A stretch of DNA of 64,000 nt from an uncultured Clostridia bacterium (GTDB taxonomy: Bacteria; Bacillota; Clostridia; Oscillospirales; Ruminococcaceae). The DNA lies in assembly GCA_947631455.1 (NCBI GenBank), contig CANRLH010000006.1, positions 52,034 through 116,033 on the forward strand. The letters run 5' to 3'. The translations under genes and the position numbers were made by a program. Positions 7,197 to 13,791 of this stretch are shown here, in pieces (position 1 is the first letter of the stretch; the number at the start of each line of letters is the position of its first letter). The notes beneath the pieces are model-generated. The model was not told the DNA's origin and did no database searches. It was given only the letters and a program-made list of their open reading frames with translations.

Positions 7197-7620
7197 TTAC
7201 GCCGCGGTCGTCTCTTCCACAGATTCCTTGGTTGGTTCTTCGCCGCTTTCAAGCGCGCGGTTGAGCGCCTGCTCCAAGCCGTCGGTCTTAAACTCATAGG
7301 TCATCCTGTCAAGCTCTCCGCCGTTATCTCACAAAAAGCAGGGAACCGAAATCTGTTTGCACAAACAAGTGAGCATTTATGAGAAGAACACCTTGCGTGC
7401 CGGTTCGTTTACGCCGCCCGTGCCGTATTCTTTGATCATTACCGAAATATTTTTGTCGGCAAATGTGGTTAAGCCTGTCTATCTTGGTTCGCATTTCTCT
7501 TATTTCTCTCTTGTTGCCGCATATTGCCGCAAGCGCTTAACAATACCGGCGTGGATACCGCTAAAGTGAAAGCAAGAATTTTCTTTGCGCGAATATTTTG
7601 ATTCCTTACTTTCTGACATA
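7197..7620 (-). pseudogene. Decayed lipoprotein gene (several frameshifts and stops)
   Basis: No intact ORF exists, but the minus strand keeps recognisable coding pieces. Near the 5' end a lipoprotein signal reads KKILAFTLAVSTPVLLSAC, with the lipobox Cys codon at 7529-7531. Further down, in another frame, come ADKNISVMIKEYGTGG and RKVFFS followed by TAA (7377-7379). A third piece, in the same frame as the second but beyond an additional stop, reads GGELDRMTYEFKTDGLEQAL and ends with ESVEETTAA and TAA at 7197-7199. The start codon is not clear. At least two frameshifts and in-frame stops are needed to explain this. The family is not recognised. It fills most of the 745-base gap between glyQS and the LysR gene. 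Confidence 0.7.
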
Positions 7621-7707
7621 AAGCTCAGGGCTTAAGTTTAATCTATGTATATCATTTTTAAGTATAAATATATAAGAGAATTTGTCTTTTTTGTAAAATG
7701 TTTGCGT

Positions 7708-7734
7708 CATATGCTTAAAGCTTAAGCCCATATG
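7708..7734. promoter_or_regulatory. LysR-type operator candidate
   Basis: CATATG-CTTAAAGCTTAAG-CC-CATATG: a 13-base palindrome flanked by CATATG arms, ending 4 bases before the -35 box of the LysR gene promoter. Position and symmetry fit an autoregulatory LysR site; GCTTAAG also recurs near 7630. Confidence 0.55.
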
Positions 7735-7738
7735 AATA

Positions 7739-7767
7739 TTGACATAGCCCAAAGGGTGTAGTATAAT
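7739..7767 (+). promoter_or_regulatory. Sigma-A promoter of the lysR-nfnAB operon
   Basis: Consensus -35 TTGACA (7739-7744), 17-base spacer, consensus -10 TATAAT (7762-7767), within an ATA repeat tract; 35 bases upstream of the ATG. Confidence 0.85.
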
Positions 7768-7802
7768 AATAATAATAATCTACGTCCGAAAGGAAACAGC
7801 CT

Positions 7803-8759
7803 ATGAATTTACAGCATCTTAAATATATTGTCGAGGTGGAACATACCGGTTCTATCACCAAGGCGGCTGAAAACCTTTTTATGGGTCAGCCCAATCTCAG
7901 CAAGGATATTAAGGATATGGAAAACGAGATAGGCTTTAAGATATTTAAGCGCAGCGCTAAGGGCGTGGTTCCGACCGACAGAGGTCTTGAGTTTTTGCAG
8001 TACGCAAAAAGTATTCTCGTTCAGATAAATAAGATAGAATCGCTTTATAAGGATAAGCGCAGGGACAGTGTAAACTTCAGCATTCTGATTCCGAGAGCGA
8101 CATATATTTCCTTTGCCATTACAGAGTTTTTGAAAAAAATAAACACGGAGCTAATGCTGAATATCAACATAAAGGAAACAAATTCCATTGAAGTGATAAA
8201 TTCAATAACTATCGGCGAATATAATCTGGGTGTAATAAGATTTGAAAACAACTATGACCAGTTTTACATGTCGCTTGTGAATGAAAAAAATCTCAAAAGC
8301 GAGGTTTTGTGGGATTACGAGTATAGTATAATACTTTCGGTGGATAACAGGTTAAGCGATAGGGAAACGGTCACACAGAAAGAGCTTGATCAGATGACCG
8401 AGATAGTACACGGAGATACTTCTGTGCCGTATCTTTCTTCCGCCTATTATAACAAGTCGGGCAAGCGCTCTTTAAGACAGATATCCGTTTACGAGAGGGG
8501 AAGTCAGTTTGATATTCTCACCCGCGTTCCGGATACTTATATGTGGGTGTCGGCTATCCCGGATGAAATATTGCGAAAAACCGGGTGCAAACAGGTAAGG
8601 TGCTCAGACGCAAGGAGAAAGGTAAAGGACGTTTTGATATACAGAAGAGATTATAAGCTCACTCAGTACGACAGGGAGTTTATCTCAGACTTAAACGGAC
8701 TTATTGCAAATTTACAAGCGTCCTCATGCCTGCATGAGGCAGACAATACACAGATATGA
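7803..8759 (+). CDS. LysR-family transcriptional regulator
   Basis: A 318-residue regulator with the N-terminal winged helix-turn-helix of the family (HLKYIVEVEHTGSITKAAENL through LFMGQPNLSKDIKDMENEIG, residues about 4-45, then RSAKGVVPTDRGLEF). The rest is the periplasmic-binding-like co-inducer domain. It is the first gene of a probable operon with nfnA, 25 bases downstream, so it may sense the redox or nitrogen state and control the Nfn enzyme; that link is inference from position. A palindrome beside its promoter suggests autoregulation. GAAAGGAAAC precedes the ATG. Confidence 0.92.
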   Translation: MNLQHLKYIVEVEHTGSITKAAENLFMGQPNLSKDIKDMENEIGFKIFKRSAKGVVPTDRGLEFLQYAKSILVQINKIESLYKDKRRDSVNFSILIPRATYISFAITEFLKKINTELMLNINIKETNSIEVINSITIGEYNLGVIRFENNYDQFYMSLVNEKNLKSEVLWDYEYSIILSVDNRLSDRETVTQKELDQMTEIVHGDTSVPYLSSAYYNKSGKRSLRQISVYERGSQFDILTRVPDTYMWVSAIPDEILRKTGCKQVRCSDARRKVKDVLIYRRDYKLTQYDREFISDLNGLIANLQASSCLHEADNTQI

Positions 8760-8784
8760 TCACAATAAGGGAGGAAATCTTTGA

Positions 8785-9627
8785 ATGTATAAAATAGTTA
8801 TGAAAAAAATTCTCAATCCGACCGTCACGATGATGAAAATAGACGCTGCGGACATTGCCGCAAAAGCAGAGCCGGGGCAGTTTATAATACTTCGTGTGGA
8901 CGAAAAAGGCGAGAGGATCCCGCTGACGGTTGCAGACTTTGACAGAGAAGCCGGAACGGTTACTATAATTTTTCAGATAGTGGGTGCGGCAACGCAAAAG
9001 CTCAATCAGAAAAAAGAGGGAGAGTACATATGCGATTTTGTCGGTCCGTTAGGTGTGGCTTCGCACACGGAAGGTCTTAAAAAGGTTGCCGTTGTCAGCG
9101 GCGGAGTGGGCTGTGCTATTGCGTATCCTATTGCGAAAAAGCTTCATCTTCAGGGCTGCGAGGTACATTCGGTAGTGGGCTTCAGGAACAAGGATCTGGT
9201 GATTTTGGAAGACGAATTCAAGGGCGTTTCAGACAAACTTAAGATGATGACCGACGACGGAAGCTATGGCGAAAAGGGACTTGTTACAAACGCTTTGAAG
9301 GAGCTTATAGACTCAGGAGAAAAATACGACGAGGTCATTGCAATCGGCCCGCTGATCATGATGAAATTCGTGTGCGCTTTGACAAAAGAGTACGGCATAA
9401 AAACGGTAGTTTCCATGAACCCTATAATGATCGACGGAACGGGAATGTGCGGCGGTTGCCGTCTTACCGTAGGAGGACAGACAAAGTTTGCCTGTGTTGA
9501 CGGTCCCGATTTTGACGGGCATCAGGTCGATTTTGACGAGGCGATGGAAAGATCCAATATGTATAAGGACTTTGAGAGAAAAAGACATGAGGAAATATGC
9601 AATCTTTTAAACAAGGAGGTAAACTGA
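8785..9627 (+). CDS. nfnA: NfnA-like small subunit (FAD/2Fe-2S, NADH-ferredoxin-NADP oxidoreductase)
   Basis: A 280-residue ferredoxin-NADP reductase type protein: FAD domain at the N-terminus (PGQFIILRVDEKGERIPLT), NAD-binding domain (VSGGVGCAIAYPIAKKL), and a C-terminal 2Fe-2S site with MCGGCR and a later Cys in FACVDGPDF. In Clostridia this protein pairs with the GltB-like flavoprotein next door to form NfnAB, which couples reduced ferredoxin and NADH oxidation to NADP reduction by electron bifurcation. Older annotations call it sulfide dehydrogenase subunit or dihydroorotate dehydrogenase electron-transfer subunit. GGGAGG precedes the ATG; nfnB follows at 2 bases. Confidence 0.88.
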   Translation: MYKIVMKKILNPTVTMMKIDAADIAAKAEPGQFIILRVDEKGERIPLTVADFDREAGTVTIIFQIVGAATQKLNQKKEGEYICDFVGPLGVASHTEGLKKVAVVSGGVGCAIAYPIAKKLHLQGCEVHSVVGFRNKDLVILEDEFKGVSDKLKMMTDDGSYGEKGLVTNALKELIDSGEKYDEVIAIGPLIMMKFVCALTKEYGIKTVVSMNPIMIDGTGMCGGCRLTVGGQTKFACVDGPDFDGHQVDFDEAMERSNMYKDFERKRHEEICNLLNKEVN

Positions 9628-9629
9628 TA

Positions 9630-11021
9630 ATGGCAAATATGAGCCTTTTGAAAAATCCTATGCCCGTTCAGGAGCCTCTTGTAAGAAACGGGAATTTTAA
9701 AGAAGTAGCTCTGGGATACACCGAGGATCAGGCTATCGACGAGGCTAACAGGTGCCTTGGCTGCAAAAACCGTCCCTGCGTAGGCGGCTGTCCGGTAGCC
9801 GTGGATATTCCTGACTTTATAGCAAAGGTAAAGGAAGGCGACTTTGAAAGCGCGTATCAGATCATATCAAAATCCTCGGCTTTGCCGGCGGTTTGCGGAA
9901 GAGTCTGTCCTCAGGAAACGCAGTGCGAGAGCAGGTGCGTAAGAGGCATAAAGGGTGAGCCTGTTGCAATAGGCAGGCTTGAGAGATTTGTTGCAGACTG
10001 GCATATGGCGCACGCTGAAGGAGCGCCCGAAATGCCCGAGCAAAATGGACATAAGGCGGCTGTTATCGGCGCGGGGCCCTCGGGACTTACCTGTGCGGGC
10101 GATCTTGCGAGAATGGGATATAAGGTCACGGTGTTTGAGGCTTTGCACCTTGCGGGCGGAGTGTTGGTTTACGGAATCCCGGAATTTCGTCTTCCCAAGG
10201 CTATCGTCCAAAAGGAAATAGAAAACCTAAAAGCTCTTGGAGTTGAGATAAATACAAATATCGTTATCGGAAAGACAATAACGGTCGACGAGCTTTTTGC
10301 TAAGGGATATGAGGCAATATTTATCGGTTCGGGAGCGGGACTGCCGAGGTTTATGAACATTCCGGGAGAAAACCTGAAAGGAGTTTATTCCGCAAATGAG
10401 TATCTTACCAGGACCAATCTGATGAAAGCGTATCTTCCTGATAGTGATACGCCAATAATGAGCGCAAAAAATGTTGCGGTCGTGGGCGGCGGAAATGTCG
10501 CCATGGACGCGGCAAGGTGCGCCAAGAGATTGGGAGCAGAAAACGTATACATAGTTTATCGCAGGGGCAAGGAGGAAATGCCTGCGAGAAATGAGGAGAT
10601 CGAGCACGCAGAGGAAGAGGAGATAATCTTCAAGACTCTGAACAACCCCGTAGAGATACTTGGCGATGAGCATAAGTGCGTAAAGGGCATAAAATGCGTT
10701 GAGATGGAGCTTGGCGAGCCGGACGAGTCGGGAAGACGCCGCCCTGTCGTAAAAGACGGAAGCGAGTTCGTTCTTGATGTTGACTGTGTTATAATGTCGA
10801 TCGGAACATCTCCCAATCCGCTTATAAGAAATACCACAGAAGGGCTTGACACCCAGAAGTGGGGCGGAATCATCGCGGACGAGAACGGTCAGACCTCAAG
10901 AGAGGGCGTTTTTGCCGGAGGCGATGCGGTGACCGGCGCTGCGACGGTAATTCTCGCAATGGGCGCAGGAAAGACCGCCGCCAAGGCGATGGACGAGTAT
11001 ATAAGATCAAAGAATGCATAA
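9630..11021 (+). CDS. nfnB: NfnB-like large subunit (GltD/SudA family, FAD and 4Fe-4S)
   Basis: 463 residues. The N-terminal iron-sulfur domain has CLGC (42-45), Cys50 and Cys54 (CKNRPCVGGCPVAVDIP), with a second set at CGRVCPQETQCESRCVRG. FAD-binding GAGPSGLTCAG and NADPH-binding VVGGGNVAMDAARCAKRLG follow, and the C-terminus has GVFAGGDAVTGAATVILAMG. This is the glutamate-synthase-small-subunit-like fold; as there is no gltB nearby and nfnA lies directly upstream, NfnB is the better call. The ATG at 9630 is preferred over the ATG at 9597 because AAGGAGG (9613-9619) sits 10 bases before it and the earlier start would overlap nfnA by 31 bases. A terminator follows. Confidence 0.9.
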   Translation: MANMSLLKNPMPVQEPLVRNGNFKEVALGYTEDQAIDEANRCLGCKNRPCVGGCPVAVDIPDFIAKVKEGDFESAYQIISKSSALPAVCGRVCPQETQCESRCVRGIKGEPVAIGRLERFVADWHMAHAEGAPEMPEQNGHKAAVIGAGPSGLTCAGDLARMGYKVTVFEALHLAGGVLVYGIPEFRLPKAIVQKEIENLKALGVEINTNIVIGKTITVDELFAKGYEAIFIGSGAGLPRFMNIPGENLKGVYSANEYLTRTNLMKAYLPDSDTPIMSAKNVAVVGGGNVAMDAARCAKRLGAENVYIVYRRGKEEMPARNEEIEHAEEEEIIFKTLNNPVEILGDEHKCVKGIKCVEMELGEPDESGRRRPVVKDGSEFVLDVDCVIMSIGTSPNPLIRNTTEGLDTQKWGGIIADENGQTSREGVFAGGDAVTGAATVILAMGAGKTAAKAMDEYIRSKNA

Positions 11022-11035
11022 ACAGTAATATAACA

Positions 11036-11070
11036 AAAAGGGGCGGTTTGATCATCGCCCCTTTAGTTTT
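11036..11070 (+). terminator. Terminator of the nfnAB operon
   Basis: AAAAGGGGCG-GTTTGATCAT-CGCCCCTTT followed by AGTTTT. Confidence 0.85.
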
Positions 11071-11143
11071 CAGCGAGATTTTTCTTAGCGCACAAACAAA
11101 GACTTAACCATATGAATAAACTTTAAACATTGTAAATAATTTA

Positions 11144-11173
11144 TTGACAAATATAAGATATTTTATTTATAAT
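11144..11173 (+). promoter_or_regulatory. Distal serC promoter P1
   Basis: -35 TTGACA (11144-11149), 18-base spacer, -10 TATAAT (11168-11173), 213 bases upstream of serC. Confidence 0.65.
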
Positions 11174-11227
11174 GCACGTTTGCGTGCAATTTTTGGCCGA
11201 AAACCGCCTATTAGTAGAGGCAGGTTT
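11173..11227 (+). promoter_or_regulatory. Palindrome and hairpin at the start of the P1 transcript
   Basis: TGCACG-TTTG-CGTGCA (11173-11188) begins at the last base of the P1 -10 box and is followed by ATTTTT. It could act as a repressor operator covering the start site. A second hairpin, AAACC-GCCT (11201-11209) / AGGC-A-GGTTT (11218-11227) with one bulged A, follows. I do not recognise a known riboswitch; the segment could also be a short independent RNA. Confidence 0.45.
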
Positions 11228-11321
11228 AAAAAACAAAAAACCAGCCGTATCGCGTTGAGAACTTGTATAACGTATTCCTTAAGTTAAAAAACCATTTTTT
11301 AACGAATATTTACATTTATTC

Positions 11322-11350
11322 TTGACTTTGGCTTAATTAAATGATAAAAT
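11322..11350 (+). promoter_or_regulatory. Proximal serC promoter P2
   Basis: -35 TTGACT (11322-11327), 17-base spacer, -10 TAAAAT (11345-11350); 36 bases upstream of the serC ATG. Confidence 0.65.
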
Positions 11351-11385
11351 TATTTTATGTTATTATTTATAAGGAGGATGCTGTT

Positions 11386-12468
11386 ATGGCAAGGGTTTAC
11401 AATTTTTCGGCAGGACCTGCTGTTTTGCCGGAAGAGGTACTAAAGGAAGCCGCTGACGAAATGCTCGATTACAGGGGCTGCGGAATGAGCGTAATGGAGA
11501 TGAGCCACCGCTCAAAGGTGTATGATACAATAATCAAGGAGGCGGAGGCTGATCTTCGCACTCTTATGAAAATACCGGATAATTACAAGGTTATGTTTTT
11601 ACAGGGAGGAGCTTCGCTTCAGTTTGCGGCAGTGCCGATGAATCTTATGAAAAACCGAAAGGCGGGCTACATACTCACAGGTCAGTGGGCGAAAAAAGCT
11701 TTTGCAGAGGCTAAGATATTCGGAGAGGCAGTTGAGCTTGCTTCAAGCGCCGATAAGACGTTTTCTTACATTCCCGATTGTAGCAATCTGCCGATAACCG
11801 ACGACATGGATTATGTTTATATCTGTGAGAACAATACCATTTACGGAACTAAGTTTAAAGAGCTTCCTAATACAAAGGGCAAGCTTTTGGTTGCTGACCA
11901 GTCGTCATGCTTTTTGTCAGAGCCGGTTGATGTTACAAAGTACGGCGTTATCTATGCGGGAGTTCAGAAAAACGTAGGCCCTGCGGGAGTTGTAGTGGCT
12001 ATCGTAAGAGATGACCTTATCACAGATGATGTGCTTGAAGGAACTCCCACAATGGTAAAATGGAAAACTCAGGCTGATGCCGATTCGCTTTACAATACCC
12101 CTCCGTGCTACGGGATCTACATCTGTGGAAAGGTATTCAAGTGGCTTTTAAAAACCGGCGGCCTTGAGGTCAGAAAGCAGATCAACGAGGAAAAGGCAAA
12201 GATCCTTTACGACTATCTCGATGAGAGCAAGCTGTTTAAGGGAACTGTAGAAAAACAAAGCCGTTCGCTTATGAACGTGCCGTTTATTACCGGAAATGAC
12301 GAGCTTGACGCTAAGTTTATCAAGGAGGCTAAGGAGGCCGGCTTTGAAAACCTGAAGGGTCACAGAACGGTAGGCGGTATGAGAGCTTCTATCTACAACG
12401 CTATGCCTATTGAGGGTGTTAAAAAGCTTGTTGAGTTTATGAAGGATTTTGAGGCTAAAAACAGCTGA
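11386..12468 (+). CDS. serC: Phosphoserine aminotransferase
   Basis: PLP enzyme converting 3-phosphohydroxypyruvate and glutamate to O-phosphoserine in serine synthesis. The PLP Lys195 lies in GVQKNVGPAG; FLQGGASLQF binds the cofactor phosphate; HRTVGGMRASIYNAMP is the substrate-binding C-terminus. The 360-residue length is exact for the family when translation starts at ATG 11386, which has AAGGAGG 8 bases upstream; the upstream ATG at 11341 overlaps the P2 promoter and is rejected. It is followed by serA at 56 bases, so the two make the first two steps of serine synthesis. serB is not in the window. Confidence 0.97.
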   Translation: MARVYNFSAGPAVLPEEVLKEAADEMLDYRGCGMSVMEMSHRSKVYDTIIKEAEADLRTLMKIPDNYKVMFLQGGASLQFAAVPMNLMKNRKAGYILTGQWAKKAFAEAKIFGEAVELASSADKTFSYIPDCSNLPITDDMDYVYICENNTIYGTKFKELPNTKGKLLVADQSSCFLSEPVDVTKYGVIYAGVQKNVGPAGVVVAIVRDDLITDDVLEGTPTMVKWKTQADADSLYNTPPCYGIYICGKVFKWLLKTGGLEVRKQINEEKAKILYDYLDESKLFKGTVEKQSRSLMNVPFITGNDELDAKFIKEAKEAGFENLKGHRTVGGMRASIYNAMPIEGVKKLVEFMKDFEAKNS

Positions 12469-12524
12469 CAGCAAGCTTTATTTTGCAAAACCGATTTTCC
12501 ACTTATATGAAAGGATATGAGCTA

Positions 12525-13679
12525 ATGTATAACATAAAAACGCTTAATAAAATAGCTGCCTGCGGAACGGATCTTTTTGACAGATCAAAGTATACCGTGG
12601 CTGACGATATAGACGCGCCCGACGCCGTGCTTGTCCGTTCGGCTTCTATGCACGATATGGAGTTTAAAGATAACCTTCTCGCAATCGCAAGAGCTGGCGC
12701 GGGCGTAAACAACATTCCCGTTGCTGATTGCGCTGAAAAAGGAATATGCGTATTCAACACTCCGGGCGCTAACGCTAACGCTGTAAAAGAGCTTGCAGTT
12801 CTTGGACTTTTGCTGGCTTCAAGAAAAGTATCAGAGGCTATTGATTGGGCCAAGGGACTTAAGGGTAAGGGCGATGAGGTCGGAAAGCTTGTTGAAAAGG
12901 GTAAAAGCCAGTTTGCCGGCCCTGAGATAATGGGCAAAACCCTCGGCCTTGTAGGTCTTGGCGCGATAGGCGGAAAGCTTGCAAATATTGCGGTATCTCT
13001 CGGCATGAACGTTATCGGATACGATCCGTTTTTGTCGGTAACCGCAGCGCTTCACTTAAAGCCGCAGGTTCAGGTCGTTAGCGAGGTTTCAGAGGTTTAT
13101 AAAAACGCGGACTATATTTCACTTCACCTTCCGTTTAACGCTGAAACTAAAGGCTCTGTAAACGCAGAGGTTTTTGCTTTGATGAAGGACGGAGCAAGAC
13201 TTTTAAACTTTGCAAGAGGAGAGCTTGTTGATACGTCAGCGCTTATCAAGGCGCTTGAAAACGGCAAGGTTGCCGCTTATGTCACGGATTTCCCGAGCGA
13301 CGATGTTATAGGTCTGCCGGGCGTTGTGGCAATTCCTCACCTTGGCGCGTCAACTCCTGAGAGCGAGGACAACTGCGCTGTTATGGCGGCAAAGGAGATC
13401 ATCGACTATATTGAGAACGGAAATATCGTAAACAGCGTAAATTATCCGAATGTTGAACTCAAAAAGACCGGCGACGTTATGATCTGTATCATGCACAAAA
13501 ATATTGCCGAGTTTATCACAAAGATAACGGCAGTTATTTCAGCCGGCGGAGCAAACATTGAAAACTTTGTTCACAAGTCAAAGGGCGAGTACGCTTACTC
13601 AATGATAGATATTACCGGCTCGGCTGACGCTGATGCACTGAAGGCTATCGACGGCGTAATAAAGATAAGACTTTTGTAA
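12525..13679 (+). CDS. serA: D-3-phosphoglycerate dehydrogenase, ACT-domain type
   Basis: Oxidises 3-phosphoglycerate to 3-phosphohydroxypyruvate with NAD, the first step of serine synthesis. The NAD-binding motif GLGAIGG is at 144-150, with Asp of IGYDPF about 25 residues later. Catalytic Arg lies in NFARGEL and catalytic His in PHLGAST. The last 65-70 residues form an ACT domain, the usual site of serine feedback. The 384-residue length fits the short type. ATG 12525 has AAAGGA upstream; the in-frame ATG at 12483 has no site and lies right after serC. A strong terminator follows, shared with the convergent GH74 gene. Confidence 0.95.
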   Translation: MYNIKTLNKIAACGTDLFDRSKYTVADDIDAPDAVLVRSASMHDMEFKDNLLAIARAGAGVNNIPVADCAEKGICVFNTPGANANAVKELAVLGLLLASRKVSEAIDWAKGLKGKGDEVGKLVEKGKSQFAGPEIMGKTLGLVGLGAIGGKLANIAVSLGMNVIGYDPFLSVTAALHLKPQVQVVSEVSEVYKNADYISLHLPFNAETKGSVNAEVFALMKDGARLLNFARGELVDTSALIKALENGKVAAYVTDFPSDDVIGLPGVVAIPHLGASTPESEDNCAVMAAKEIIDYIENGNIVNSVNYPNVELKKTGDVMICIMHKNIAEFITKITAVISAGGANIENFVHKSKGEYAYSMIDITGSADADALKAIDGVIKIRLL

Positions 13680-13740
13680 AGCGGTTTTTATTTGAGGCAA
13701 AGCGTTATTCTTTGTAACGTGAAAATATGAAGGTAACAAA

Positions 13741-13772
13741 AAAATCTCTCGGCGGCTGCCGAGAGATTTTTT
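13741..13772. terminator. Bidirectional terminator between serA and the GH74 gene
   Basis: AAAATCTCTCGGC-GGCT-GCCGAGAGATTTT with T-runs on both strands. Confidence 0.92.
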
Positions 13773-13791
13773 GTTTGTTGAGTTCGTTTCG

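Noticed and set aside
7107..7569. Two plus-strand ORFs between glyQS and the LysR gene
   Set aside because: The coding signal in this stretch is on the minus strand (lipoprotein pseudogene); the plus ORFs lack binding sites and look like shadows.
9597..9629. Earlier start for nfnB
   Set aside because: The ATG at 9630 has an ideal AAGGAGG and avoids a 31-base overlap with nfnA.
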